Of a stretch of 64,000 nucleotides of DNA, positions 8,269 through 17,608 are shown in pieces (the stretch's first letter is position 1; the number at the start of each line of letters is the position of its first letter). Position numbers and translations under genes: made by a program. The notes beneath the pieces are model-generated. The model did not search any database. It saw only the letters and a list, made by a program, of their open reading frames with translations, and had not been told where the DNA came from. The DNA lies in contig NZ_AP024590.1 of NCBI RefSeq assembly GCF_018323985.1, positions 2,232,001-2,296,000 of the forward strand, given 5' to 3'. This DNA comes from Enterobacter kobei (GTDB taxonomy: Bacteria > Pseudomonadota > Gammaproteobacteria > Enterobacterales > Enterobacteriaceae).

Positions 8269-9642
8269 GTGACCGCTTTTTCATCTCTGAATGCACTGCC
8301 CGCCGCCCAGATCGAGAACCTTAACGAACTGGGCTATTTAACCATGACACCCGTCCAGGCGGCCGCGCTTCCTGCGATCCTTGCCGGGAAAGATGTCCGC
8401 GTGCAGGCAAAAACCGGGAGCGGAAAAACGGCGGCCTTTGGTTTAGGACTGTTGCAGCACGTTGACGCCAGCCGTTTTCAGACGCAGTCGCTGATTTTAT
8501 GCCCGACTCGTGAACTGGCGGATCAGGTTGCCAGCGAGCTGCGCCGTCTGGCGCGTTTTATGCCAAACATTAAGATCCTGACGTTATGCGGCGGCCAGCC
8601 GTTCGGCGCACAGCGCGATTCGCTGCAACATGCGCCACATATTATCGTCGCTACGCCGGGGCGTTTACTGGATCACCTGCAAAAGCACACCGTGTCGCTC
8701 GAACACCTACAAACGCTGGTGATGGATGAAGCCGATCGCATGCTCGATATGGGCTTCAGCGATGCCATTGACGCGGTGATCCGTTTTGCGCCAGCCTCGC
8801 GCCAGACGCTGCTGTTTTCCGCCACCTGGCCGGAAGCCATTGCCGCTATTAGCGGACGCGTGCAGCGCGATCCGGAAACGATCGAGATTGATACCGTCGA
8901 CGATCTGCCTGCCGTTGAACAGCAGTTCTTCGAAGTCTCCCGCAACGGCAAAATCGGTCTGTTGCAAAAGCTGCTGAGCGAGCACCGCCCGGCGTCCTGC
9001 GTGGTGTTCTGCAACACCAAGAAAGATTGTCAGGAAGTCTGCGATGCGCTGAACGAAGCAGGGCAGGACGCACTCGCGCTGCATGGCGATCTGGAACAGC
9101 GTGACCGCGACCAGACGCTGGTGCGCTTTGCCAACGGCAGCGCCCGCATTTTGGTTGCGACCGACGTGGCGGCCCGCGGGCTGGACATCAAATCCCTTGA
9201 GCTGGTGGTGAACTACGAGCTGGCGTGGGATCCCGAAGTGCACGTGCACCGTATTGGCCGTACCGCCCGTGCCGGTAACAGTGGACTGGCAATCAGCCTC
9301 TGCGCGCCGGAAGAAGCCCAGCGCGCCAATATTCTGTCGGAAATGCTGCAACTGAAGCTGAACTGGCTCAGCGCACCCGCGAACGTGAAGGTAGTCCCGC
9401 TGGAAGCAGAAATGGCGACGCTGTGCATTGATGGCGGCAAAAAAGCCAAAATGCGTGCCGGGGATGTACTGGGCGCGATGACCGGTGACATGGGGCTGGA
9501 CGGGGCGGACATTGGTAAAATTACCATTCATCCGGCGCATGTTTATGTGGCGGTGCGTCAGGGCGTGGCGCGTCAGGCGTGGAAGCAGTTCCAGAGCGGA
9601 AAAATCAAAGGCAAAACCTGCCGCGTGCGTTTACTGAATTAA
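8269..9642 (+). CDS. dbpA: ATP-dependent 23S rRNA helicase DbpA
   Basis: 457 residues, the same length as E. coli DbpA, from a GTG start as in E. coli. DEAD-box motifs are all present: Q motif (MTPVQAAALP), Walker A AKTGSGKT, PTRELA, TPGR, DEAD (VMDEADRML), SAT, and HRIGRTARAG. The C-terminal 80 residues form the RNA-binding domain (IDGGKKAKMRAGDVLGAMTGD...) that recognises hairpin 92 of 23S rRNA, directing the helicase to the peptidyl-transferase centre during 50S assembly. It converges on ttcA across a hairpin. Confidence 0.97.
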   Translation: MTAFSSLNALPAAQIENLNELGYLTMTPVQAAALPAILAGKDVRVQAKTGSGKTAAFGLGLLQHVDASRFQTQSLILCPTRELADQVASELRRLARFMPNIKILTLCGGQPFGAQRDSLQHAPHIIVATPGRLLDHLQKHTVSLEHLQTLVMDEADRMLDMGFSDAIDAVIRFAPASRQTLLFSATWPEAIAAISGRVQRDPETIEIDTVDDLPAVEQQFFEVSRNGKIGLLQKLLSEHRPASCVVFCNTKKDCQEVCDALNEAGQDALALHGDLEQRDRDQTLVRFANGSARILVATDVAARGLDIKSLELVVNYELAWDPEVHVHRIGRTARAGNSGLAISLCAPEEAQRANILSEMLQLKLNWLSAPANVKVVPLEAEMATLCIDGGKKAKMRAGDVLGAMTGDMGLDGADIGKITIHPAHVYVAVRQGVARQAWKQFQSGKIKGKTCRVRLLN

Positions 9643-9649
9643 CAGTAAA

Positions 9650-9679
9650 TGCCTCTCTGGCCGTGTGACCAGAGAGGCA
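9650..9679. terminator. bidirectional terminator between dbpA and ttcA
   Basis: An 11-base perfect inverted repeat (TGCCTCTCTGG / CCAGAGAGGCA) with an 8-base loop fills the gap between the two converging genes. On the minus strand it is followed by TTTACTGTT. Confidence 0.75.
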
Positions 9680-9684
9680 GCACA

Positions 9685-10620
9685 TCATTTCACTTCGATA
9701 ACGTTAAGGCGCAGCTCATCGAGCTGTGCTTCGTCGTCTTCCGGCTGCCAGCCCACCGGTTGCAGCGGAATGGATTCGCGATCGAAAGCCAGATCGCCGC
9801 CATCCACCACCTCAGAACCGTGGGTAATGCCTTTAAAGTCAAACAGACTGGTATCGTTCAGGTGTGACGGCACCACGTTCTGCATGGCGCTGAACATCGT
9901 TTCCAGACGGCCCGGATAGCGCTTATCCCAGTCCCGCAGCATATCGCCAATCACCTGACGTTGCAGGTTCGGCTGCGAGCCGCACAGGTTGCACGGAATA
10001 ATTGGATAGCCTTTCGCTTCGGCAAAACGCTCGATGTCTTTCTCGCGGCAGTAGGCCAGCGGGCGGATCACAATATGCTTGCCGTCGTCGCTCATCAGCT
10101 TCGGCGGCATGCCTTTCATTTTGCCGCCGTAGAACATATTCAGAAACAGCGTTTGCAGAATGTCGTCACGATGATGACCGAGGGCGATTTTCGTGGCGCC
10201 CAGCTCGGTAGCGGTACGGTAAAGAATGCCACGACGCAGACGTGAACAGAGTGAACAGGTGGTTTTACCTTCCGGGATCTTCTCTTTTACGATGCCGTAG
10301 GTATTTTCCTCAACGATTTTATATTCCACGCCAAGCTGTTCGAGATATTCAGGAAGAATATGACCCGGGAAACCAGGCTGTTTCTGGTCGAGGTTAACCG
10401 CCACCAGCGAGAAATTGACCGGCGCGCTCTGCTGCAGATTGCGCAGGATCTCCAGCATGGTGTAGCTGTCTTTACCGCCTGACAGACACACCATAATGCG
10501 ATCGCCTTCTTCAATCATGTTGAAGTCCGCAATGGCTTCACCCACATTGCGGCGCAGACGCTTCTGGAGCTTGTTCAGGTTGTACTGTTCTTTTTTGTTA
10601 ACTTCTTGATTTTGCGACAT
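9685..10620 (-). CDS. ttcA: tRNA 2-thiocytidine biosynthesis protein TtcA
   Basis: 311 residues from the ATG at 10620, which reproduces the E. coli start MSQNQE; the frame runs further upstream but without family similarity. The PP-loop SGGKDS (near residue 47) binds ATP, and the paired cysteines in CSLCSR and CNLCGSQ hold the iron-sulphur cluster. TtcA thiolates C32 of certain tRNAs. In E. coli K-12 this gene is the attachment site of the Rac prophage; here the gene is intact, and a fimbrial operon rather than a prophage lies on its 5' side. Confidence 0.97.
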   Translation of the reverse strand: MSQNQEVNKKEQYNLNKLQKRLRRNVGEAIADFNMIEEGDRIMVCLSGGKDSYTMLEILRNLQQSAPVNFSLVAVNLDQKQPGFPGHILPEYLEQLGVEYKIVEENTYGIVKEKIPEGKTTCSLCSRLRRGILYRTATELGATKIALGHHRDDILQTLFLNMFYGGKMKGMPPKLMSDDGKHIVIRPLAYCREKDIERFAEAKGYPIIPCNLCGSQPNLQRQVIGDMLRDWDKRYPGRLETMFSAMQNVVPSHLNDTSLFDFKGITHGSEVVDGGDLAFDRESIPLQPVGWQPEDDEAQLDELRLNVIEVK

Positions 10621-10897
10621 GTAATAGTGGCTCAGTTCGGATGATGGCATTTGATGGCATCCGCCCTGGTGTTGGGTCAGATCCGCCGGGCACGATTGTA
10701 GCAATAAATTTGCCCGATTACTCCTCCTGACTGCGCCATCATTTTATATCAGCGGGGCGAAAAAATAATCACCGGACCATAAATTATAATTTTTGATTAA
10801 GAATAACTGAACGCACTCGTTATTATTTGTGCACTTCAGCAGGGCGAGAAATTACGTTTTGCTGTGTCGTTTATTTAATTCCACTCAGGTAATTCTC

Positions 10898-11422
10898 ATG
10901 AACAAGCAATTTATGGTCAGTGCATTAATAGGTATTGCACTGTGTTCCGCACAATCTATGGTCCATGCCGCAGACGGTACTATTAATTTTACTGGCGAAA
11001 TTGTTGCTGCCGGTTGTGATATTAATGGCGGCGCGACCCCGGCAATTAATGTTGATTTAGGCAGCGTATCGGCTTCGTCTTTTAGCGGTGTGGGTGCTAC
11101 CTCGTCCCCGACGCAGTTTACGCTATCACTCAGCCAGTGTCCGTCCACCTTTACCAGCGCTGCCGTAAAGTTTGACGGTCTGCCCGATGCCGATGATCCC
11201 ACTTTGCTGGCGGTAAGTGGGGGCGCAACCGGCATCGGCATTGAACTCGAGGATCAGTTTGGCGCACCTGTACCTTTACAGACGGCTTCGCGAACCTTCC
11301 CGATCAACGAAGCAACGCAGGCGCTGGACATGGTATTTACGGCACGTTTTAAATCAACCCAGCCCGTGGTGGGCGAAGGGGCGGCAAACGCGACATCACA
11401 ATTCACCATCAATTATCAGTAA
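10898..11422 (+). CDS. fimbrial major subunit (pilin)
   Basis: 174 residues from the ATG at 10898. A signal peptide (MNKQFMVSALIGIALCSAQSMVHA) is followed by a FimA/type-1-like fold: first strand GTINFTGEIVAAGCDI, paired cysteines (AAGCDI and LSQCPS), and the C-terminal beta-zipper FTINYQ with penultimate tyrosine. The ORF extends upstream to 10829 but the signal peptide fixes this start; the ribosome site is weak (AGGT). It is the first gene of a subunit-chaperone-usher-adhesin operon. The name of the pilus type cannot be given from sequence alone. Confidence 0.88.
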   Translation: MNKQFMVSALIGIALCSAQSMVHAADGTINFTGEIVAAGCDINGGATPAINVDLGSVSASSFSGVGATSSPTQFTLSLSQCPSTFTSAAVKFDGLPDADDPTLLAVSGGATGIGIELEDQFGAPVPLQTASRTFPINEATQALDMVFTARFKSTQPVVGEGAANATSQFTINYQ

Positions 11423-11522
11423 CTGAAAGCGTACATGGACAGGAACTTCCCTTGAAGCTGACATAGTGTCAGTTATTAAGGCAGGGACGCCTATTTTTAT
11501 TCACTCAAGGGCAGGAGGTGCC

Positions 11523-12212
11523 ATGCGTTATTTTAAAATTATTTTAACGGTGGTTATATATTTATTTTTTGTAGATGAGCAGGCTTATGCTGGCGTGGTC
11601 ACCCAGGCAACGCGTGTTATTTACAGAAGCGATGCGCGTGAAGCGACGTTATTAATAAGCAATACGGATAAAAGCGAACCTTTTCTGGTGCAGTCGTGGA
11701 TCGATAATAAAGGCGTTAACGGGACACAGACCGAAACCAGCAAGCCGCCGTTTATCGTCACGCCACCCTTGTTTCGCCTTGATGCGCAGGCGGATAACAG
11801 TCTGCGCATCGTCTATACCGGCGCCGCGCTGCCCGCCGATCGTGAATCGGTGTTCTGGTTAAATGTGAAAGCCATTCCGCGCAGCGTGCCGTCGGGTAAC
11901 GTGCTGCAGGTGGCGATCAAAACCCGCATCAAGCTGTTCTGGCGACCGCAGGGTTTAGGGGATATGCCGCCTGAGCCGCTGCGTTTTCGGCGTGAAGCTC
12001 AAAGCCTGGTTGTCAGCAATATCAGCCCTTACTACATCACCTTTCAGCGTCTGGATATCGGTGGCACGGCAGTGGCGACCGGCAGCCAGATGGTGCCGCC
12101 AAGCGGCTCGGCACGTTACCCGCTGGGCGCGGTCGCGGGCAATACGGTGAACTGGCAAACGATCAATGATTTCGGAGGCGCAAGTGTTTTGCAACATGCG
12201 TCTTTGCAGTAA
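11523..12212 (+). CDS. periplasmic pilus chaperone (PapD/FimC family)
   Basis: 229 residues from the ATG at 11523, which has a strong AGGAGG site and begins a signal peptide ending near QAYAG. Two immunoglobulin-like domains: the first ends in the family signature ESVFWLNVKAIP, the second starts around IKLFWRPQGL. The G1 donor strand with alternating hydrophobics is at LQVAIKTRIK. It folds and caps the pilins by donor-strand complementation in the periplasm and delivers them to the usher encoded immediately downstream. Confidence 0.93.
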   Translation: MRYFKIILTVVIYLFFVDEQAYAGVVTQATRVIYRSDAREATLLISNTDKSEPFLVQSWIDNKGVNGTQTETSKPPFIVTPPLFRLDAQADNSLRIVYTGAALPADRESVFWLNVKAIPRSVPSGNVLQVAIKTRIKLFWRPQGLGDMPPEPLRFRREAQSLVVSNISPYYITFQRLDIGGTAVATGSQMVPPSGSARYPLGAVAGNTVNWQTINDFGGASVLQHASLQ

Positions 12213-12226
12213 GTCGGGTGGTGAGT

Positions 12227-14704
12227 ATGCACCTGTACTTCAGACGCGGCCTGGCCCTGTGCGTCGTGCCGTTTATGCTATTACCGTCCCAGGGCCTGAC
12301 CGCCGACCGTTTTAACCCGGCGGCGCTGGAGATCGACGCCCCGCAAGCTGTAAAAGTGGATTTATCGCAGTTCAGCCAGCGCGACAGCCAGGCCGCGGGC
12401 GTGTACCGCGTCGATATTGAGATCAATGGCGAGATCCGCCGCAGCGAGGCCGTGACTTTCGCCCGCGCGAAAAATGGCACGCTCGTGCCGCAATTTACGC
12501 TGGAAAAATGGCAGTCACTGGGGATCAACACCGGGCAGATCGCCACGCTACTGAACAACCAGCCTGCTCGCGTCGTCACCGAACCGCAACGGGAGATGCC
12601 GGAGGTGGCGACAGCGTTTGATTTTGCCCGTCAGCGTTTAAAAATCAGCGTTCCGCAAGCGCTGCTGAACAGGACGGCGCAGGGGGAGGTCGATCCCTCC
12701 CTCTGGGATGACGGTATTCCTGCGCTGCTGCTTAACTACAGCCTGAGCGGAGCGCGGAGCTGGATGGCGGGCAACAGCACGGACAATCACTTTCTGAACC
12801 TGCGCAGCGGCGCGAATCTGACCGGCTGGCGGTTGCGCAATTACAGCACCCTCAGTTATAGCCCGCCAACAGGCGATGACTGGCGTTCGGCTTACAGCTA
12901 TCTGCAACATGATGTGCGCTCGCTGAAGGGCCAGTTTATTACCGGCGATACCGCCACGCCTGCGGATGTGTTCGACAGCGTGTCGTTTCGCGGCCTGCAA
13001 CTGATATCTGATGACAATATGCTGCCGGAAAGTCTGCGCGGTTTTGCGCCAACCATTCGCGGCATTGCCCGCTCCAGTGCGCAAGTCACGGTGCGGCAGC
13101 AGGGCGCCGTGATCTACCAGACCTACGTCGCTCCCGGCGCGTTTGCCATCACCGATCTCTATCCGGCGTCATCGTCGGGGGATTTGATGGTGACGGTGAC
13201 GGAAAGCAACGGCGAGAGCCACACTTTCAGTCAGCCCTTTTCTGCGGTGCCGGTGATGCAACGGGAAGGTCGTCTGAAATATGCTTTTAGCGCCGGAAAA
13301 TACCGCTCTTTCCGCAGCGGGGCGCGCAACCCTTATCTCGGCCAGGGCTCGGCGATTTACGGCCTGTCAAATGGCGTCACGCTGTATGGCGGCAGCCAGA
13401 TTAGCGATCACTATCACGCGCTGAATCTGGGAACGGGCGCGATCGTAGGGGATCTGGGCTCTGCTTCGCTGGATGCCACCTGGGCGCGCAGCCAACTGGG
13501 AACCTATACCGAACAGGGGCTGCAATACCGCCTGCAATATGCCAAAACGCTGGCGGATCCCGGCACCACGCTGTCGGCGGGGATCAACCTCTACAGCGGC
13601 GGAGATTATTACAATTTTAATGATGCCAGCGACTGGCGTAACGAGGATCGCAACGACAATCCCGCGGCGAAAAAAAGCCAGTACCGGGCGGAACTCACCC
13701 AGACGCTTAACGATGGCAAGTGGGGGGCGCTGGCGCTCTCCTGGTATCAGTTGCGCTATCGCGGTGGAATGAACGATCAGCAGACCTTAAGCGTCAACTA
13801 CAACGCCAGCATAGGTGAGATCAGCTATGGACTGATGATCAGCGACAGCCGCACCCATGACGGCTTTAACGACCGGCAAATCGCCTTTACCGCCAGTATG
13901 CCGCTGGGACGCACGATACCGGATACCTGGGCGTCGTTCAGCGCCAGCGGCGGACCACACGCGCCATCACTGTATCAGGCGGGGATTAACGGGACGCTGC
14001 TGAAAGATAAAAACCTGTCTTACAACCTGAGTGAGGGGTATGGCACGCGCGGCGAGGGCAACAGCGGCAATGTCAACGCCAGCTGGCTGGGCAGCGCCGG
14101 GCAACTTGGCGGTGGTTATACCTATTCCCGGCAAAATAAGCAGCTAAATTACAGCGTGCAAGGATCCCTGCTCGGGCACGCGGAGGGCATCACCCTAGGC
14201 CAGCCGCTGCCAGGGGATCTGTCGGCGCTGGCGCTGGTGAAAGCGCCGGGGGCGGCGGGGGTGAAAATCAACAACAGCACCGGTTTATATACCGACCCGC
14301 GCGGCTATGCGGTGGTGCGTTATCTCAACGCCTATCGTCGTACGCGGGTGGCGCTGGATACCACCTCGCTGCCGGGTAATGTCGATATCGACAGCAATGT
14401 GCTATCGGTGGTGCCGGGCGCAGGTGCCGTGGTGCTGGCACCGTTTGACACCCGTACCGGCGGGCGTCTATTGATCACGCTGCATTATCACGGCGGTTTG
14501 CTGCCCTTTGGCGCGATGGTCAACCTTGATCAACAATCCCATGTCAGTGGAATAGTGGATGAAAACGGTCAGGTCTACCTCAGCGGTTTACCGCCGGAAG
14601 GGGTATTACTCGTGCGCTGGGAGGGCGGCGCGTGCCAGGCGCGGTATGCCGTCCCGCCGCAGGATCTACAGCGCGTCACCCAGGCAAGCGCGCAATGTCA
14701 GTGA
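12227..14704 (+). CDS. outer-membrane fimbrial usher
   Basis: 825 residues from the ATG at 12227; GTG codons at 12218 and 12221 are possible but the ATG has a GGTGAG ribosome site. Signal peptide about 1-25, then the N-terminal chaperone-binding domain (DRFNPAALEIDAP), the 24-strand barrel with plug domain (GRLKYAFSAGKYRS, DLYPASSSGDLMVTVTESNGE) and C-terminal domains with DENGQVYLSGLPPEG and a cysteine pair near the end. It is the secretion pore for the pilus. It starts 14 bases after the chaperone stop. Confidence 0.94.
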   Translation: MHLYFRRGLALCVVPFMLLPSQGLTADRFNPAALEIDAPQAVKVDLSQFSQRDSQAAGVYRVDIEINGEIRRSEAVTFARAKNGTLVPQFTLEKWQSLGINTGQIATLLNNQPARVVTEPQREMPEVATAFDFARQRLKISVPQALLNRTAQGEVDPSLWDDGIPALLLNYSLSGARSWMAGNSTDNHFLNLRSGANLTGWRLRNYSTLSYSPPTGDDWRSAYSYLQHDVRSLKGQFITGDTATPADVFDSVSFRGLQLISDDNMLPESLRGFAPTIRGIARSSAQVTVRQQGAVIYQTYVAPGAFAITDLYPASSSGDLMVTVTESNGESHTFSQPFSAVPVMQREGRLKYAFSAGKYRSFRSGARNPYLGQGSAIYGLSNGVTLYGGSQISDHYHALNLGTGAIVGDLGSASLDATWARSQLGTYTEQGLQYRLQYAKTLADPGTTLSAGINLYSGGDYYNFNDASDWRNEDRNDNPAAKKSQYRAELTQTLNDGKWGALALSWYQLRYRGGMNDQQTLSVNYNASIGEISYGLMISDSRTHDGFNDRQIAFTASMPLGRTIPDTWASFSASGGPHAPSLYQAGINGTLLKDKNLSYNLSEGYGTRGEGNSGNVNASWLGSAGQLGGGYTYSRQNKQLNYSVQGSLLGHAEGITLGQPLPGDLSALALVKAPGAAGVKINNSTGLYTDPRGYAVVRYLNAYRRTRVALDTTSLPGNVDIDSNVLSVVPGAGAVVLAPFDTRTGGRLLITLHYHGGLLPFGAMVNLDQQSHVSGIVDENGQVYLSGLPPEGVLLVRWEGGACQARYAVPPQDLQRVTQASAQCQ

Positions 14705-14712
14705 GGCATCAC

Positions 14713-15711
14713 ATGTCAGCCATTATGATTTTCACCCGTGTCCTCAGCGGCCTGTTGCTATGGGGTCTGACGTCCGGCCTGTGCGGGGCGGCCTGTACCT
14801 CGTCGCCCGCCACGCCGCAGATTATTAATCCTGGCATGATCGTGGTGCCAGCGTGGACAGTACCGGGTAATGACGTCTTAGCTTCGGAGCACAGTCTGAG
14901 TTTTAGCGGCCAGTGTGATGGCGGTGGCGGCGAACAGCCGGGCGATACGGTTATCGCCTGTTTTGCTGGCAGCGGCGCGGAGGCTTCCGGTTATCCGGGG
15001 GTATATGCCACCGGCATAGACGGAATAGGTATCGCCCTTGCTACCGGTACGGGCGCGCGTATTCGCGGATCGGGACCTGGCTGTGACAGCCGCGCCACAC
15101 CGCTCGCCACCCTCGACAGCGACCTGGCGTTCAACTATTCCGTGACACTGTCACTAGTGAAAACCGCCAGCATCGTGGGCAGCGGAAGCCTGCTGGATAA
15201 TCAGACGCGGTTTGCCATGACCGTTTATCAGAAAGCCGGCATTGGCGGGGCGAGTCCTTACGTTTCCTATATCGGTGAGATGCAGGTCCGCCCCGCCAGC
15301 TGCGATGTACTCACCAAAAACGTTAACGTGGATCTGGGCCGCTATACGTTGCAGGATTTCAGTTCAAGGCAAAGAGGCGGCGTAACGAAAAATATCCCGT
15401 TTACCCTCGATCTGGATTGTGACGAAGGCGCAAAAGTAACACTGGTGGTTGACGGGACACGGGACAGTTCAGCCGCTGGCGTGCTGGCGGTCAATGGTGG
15501 CGAAGACGGTACGGGGGCGGGTGGCGTCGGTATACAAATGCTCAACGGCGCTGGCTACCCTTTTTATCTGGGATATGAAAACGTCGTCGAGCCGCAAACC
15601 AGCCAGGGTACGTTGTTTATCCCCTTTAACGCACGCTATTACCTGACCGGAGATCCGTTCACCGCCGGGTATGCCAATGCGGTAGCGACCTTTACGCTCA
15701 CTTACCAGTAG
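14713..15711 (+). CDS. fimbrial tip adhesin
   Basis: 332 residues from the ATG at 14713 (GAGG about 7 bases before), 8 bases after the usher stop; the frame also runs upstream inside usher. A signal peptide (to about GLCGA) leads into an N-terminal receptor-binding region rich in glycine (residues about 25-195) and a C-terminal pilin domain (from about RPASCDVLTKNVNVDLG to TFTLTYQ). Two-domain architecture, the last position in the operon and the single copy per operon indicate the tip adhesin. The lectin part does not resemble FimH closely enough for a ligand to be guessed. Confidence 0.85.
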   Translation: MSAIMIFTRVLSGLLLWGLTSGLCGAACTSSPATPQIINPGMIVVPAWTVPGNDVLASEHSLSFSGQCDGGGGEQPGDTVIACFAGSGAEASGYPGVYATGIDGIGIALATGTGARIRGSGPGCDSRATPLATLDSDLAFNYSVTLSLVKTASIVGSGSLLDNQTRFAMTVYQKAGIGGASPYVSYIGEMQVRPASCDVLTKNVNVDLGRYTLQDFSSRQRGGVTKNIPFTLDLDCDEGAKVTLVVDGTRDSSAAGVLAVNGGEDGTGAGGVGIQMLNGAGYPFYLGYENVVEPQTSQGTLFIPFNARYYLTGDPFTAGYANAVATFTLTYQ

Positions 15712-15722
15712 CCGCCGCGTAA

Positions 15723-15747
15723 CGCGCAAGAACTGAGCGCTTGCGCG
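15723..15747 (+). terminator. hairpin after the fimbrial operon
   Basis: Eight-base arms CGCGCAAG / CTTGCGCG with a 9-base loop start 12 bases after the adhesin stop; no T-run follows, so this is a weak call. Confidence 0.4.
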
Positions 15748-15845
15748 CCCGGCAAAAAATTTACACAGCCACTTAATACATTAATTCATAACGAACTTTA
15801 TAAGCTTCACCTGTATTTTTGGCGTATTACGCCCCGGACAGGGAC

Positions 15846-15888
15846 TTGATCAGCGCAAAATATAAATCTACTGTATAAATACACAGTA
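15846..15888 (+). promoter_or_regulatory. umuDC promoter with LexA (SOS) box
   Basis: The LexA box TACTGTATAAATACACAGTA occupies 15869-15888 (CTGT-N8-ACAG core, near-perfect match to the enterobacterial consensus). A -35 TTGATC (15846-15851) and -10 TACTGT (15869-15874), 17 bases apart, place the repressor directly on the -10. Confidence 0.93.
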
Positions 15889-15910
15889 AAAACAAATAAG
15901 GTGACTCACC

Positions 15911-16330
15911 ATGAAGTGCTATCACCCTGCTGAATTGCGCGTCATTTGCGCGCTCCCGTTGTTCGGCGATCTTGTCCAGTGCGGTTTTCCTTCTCCTGCG
16001 CAGGATTATGTTGAAAAAACGCTCGATCTTAATGAATGGTTAATCCGCCATCCCTCCGCCACCTATTTTGTCCGCGCGGCGGGCGATTCGATGATTGAAG
16101 GAGGGATCAGCGACGGCGATCTGCTGGTGGTGGATGCCTCGCTGAAAGCGGATCATGGCAATATCGTTATTGCCGCCGTCGACGGTGAATTTACCGTCAA
16201 ACAACTTCAGCTTCGCCCCGTCCTGCAACTCAATCCCCTTAATCGCGCCTATCGGCCCATTCCCATTCTGAGCGAGGATGCGCTGGAACTGTTCGGCGTG
16301 GTCACCTTTATCGTAAAAGCGACGCGCTGA
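15911..16330 (+). CDS. umuD: DNA polymerase V subunit UmuD
   Basis: 139 residues, S24/LexA-type self-cleaving protein. The cleavage site Cys24-Gly25 (VQCGFPSP), nucleophile Ser60 (AGDSM) and general base Lys97 (FTVKQ) all fall at exactly the E. coli positions. RecA-stimulated cleavage gives UmuD', which joins UmuC to form the translesion polymerase Pol V. A LexA box controls the operon and umuC starts 2 bases after the stop. In E. coli umuDC lies elsewhere on the chromosome; here it is between the pilus operon and ydbK, so the location is accessory or rearranged. Confidence 0.96.
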   Translation: MKCYHPAELRVICALPLFGDLVQCGFPSPAQDYVEKTLDLNEWLIRHPSATYFVRAAGDSMIEGGISDGDLLVVDASLKADHGNIVIAAVDGEFTVKQLQLRPVLQLNPLNRAYRPIPILSEDALELFGVVTFIVKATR

Positions 16331-16332
16331 CG

Positions 16333-17604
16333 ATGTTTGCCCTGGTGGATGTCAATTCATTTTATGCCAGCTGCGAAACGGTCTTCCGCCCCGACTTATG
16401 GGGTAAGCCGGTGGTGGTGCTCAGCAATAATGACGGTTGTGTCATTGCCCGCAGCGCGGAGGCAAAAAAGTACGGCGTGGTAATGGGCGCACCCTTTTTT
16501 AAACAGCGGGATCTGTTTCGCGCCCATAACATTACCTGTTTTAGCAGCAACTACGAACTCTATGCCGACATGAGCAAGCGGGTGATGGATACGCTGGAAT
16601 ATCTCTGTCCGCGCGTGGAAATCTATTCTATCGACGAAGCCTTTTGCGATTTAACCGGCGTGCGTAACTGCCGCGATCTGACGTCGTTCGGCCAGGAGAT
16701 CCGGCAGACTATTGCGCGTGATACCCGGCTGACGGTCGGCGTCGGGATCGCACAGACCAAGACGCTGGCGAAGCTGGCTAACTATGCCGCCAAACGCTGG
16801 CCGCAGTTTAACGGCGTGGTGGATCTGTCGAACCTGGAGCGGCAGCGCAAGCTGATGGCGCGGCTGGATGTGGGTGAAGTGTGGGGCATCGGGCGGCGCA
16901 TTACCAAAAAGCTTGAGGCGATGGGCATCAGCAAAGCCATTCAGCTTGCCGATGCCGATATCAACTTTATTCGTAAACATTTCAGTGTGGTACTGGAGCG
17001 AACCGTGCGCGAGCTACGGGGCGAATCCTGCCTCGGGTTTGAGGAGTTTACGCCAGCCAAACAGGAGATCATCTGTAGCCGCAGCTTTGGGGAGCGGGTG
17101 ACGGACTATGAGCATATGCGGCAGGCGATATGCAGCCATGCCTTTCGCGCGGCGGAAAAGCTGCGTGCAGAGCATCAGTATTGTCGGTTTATTTCCGCCT
17201 TCGTGAAGACCTCGCCTTTTTCGTTAAACGAGCCTTATTACGGCAAAAGCGCGTCAATCAGCCTGCTCACGCCCACCCAGGATAGCCGGGACATTATTGA
17301 CGCTGCCACGCGCTGTCTGAAGCTCATCTGGAAAGAGGGATTCCACTATCAGAAAGCAGGGGTGATGCTGGGAGATTTCTTCAGTCAGGGGGTCGCCCAG
17401 CTTAATCTGTTTGATGACCACGCGCCGCGCCGTGGCAGCGAGGCGCTGATGTCGACGCTTGATGAACTGAACCGGAAAAAAGGGCGTGGCACGCTCTATT
17501 TCGCCGGGCAGGGGATCCGCCAGGAGTGGCAGATGAAACGTGAAATGCTGTCACCGCGCTACACCACGCGGTGTGCTGATTTTATGATGGTGCCGGTGCG
17601 CTGA
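16333..17604 (+). CDS. umuC: DNA polymerase V catalytic subunit UmuC
   Basis: 423 residues (E. coli 422), Y-family polymerase. The catalytic acidic motifs DVNSFYASCE near the N-terminus and SIDEAF near residue 100 are intact, as are the NNDGCVIARSAEAK fingers segment, the helix-hairpin-helix thumb (VWGIGRRITKKLEAMGI) and the little-finger and DUF4113-type C-terminus. It copies past abasic sites and UV photoproducts at low fidelity with UmuD'. It is translated right after umuD from the same SOS message. Confidence 0.96.
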   Translation: MFALVDVNSFYASCETVFRPDLWGKPVVVLSNNDGCVIARSAEAKKYGVVMGAPFFKQRDLFRAHNITCFSSNYELYADMSKRVMDTLEYLCPRVEIYSIDEAFCDLTGVRNCRDLTSFGQEIRQTIARDTRLTVGVGIAQTKTLAKLANYAAKRWPQFNGVVDLSNLERQRKLMARLDVGEVWGIGRRITKKLEAMGISKAIQLADADINFIRKHFSVVLERTVRELRGESCLGFEEFTPAKQEIICSRSFGERVTDYEHMRQAICSHAFRAAEKLRAEHQYCRFISAFVKTSPFSLNEPYYGKSASISLLTPTQDSRDIIDAATRCLKLIWKEGFHYQKAGVMLGDFFSQGVAQLNLFDDHAPRRGSEALMSTLDELNRKKGRGTLYFAGQGIRQEWQMKREMLSPRYTTRCADFMMVPVR

Positions 17605-17608
17605 ACAC

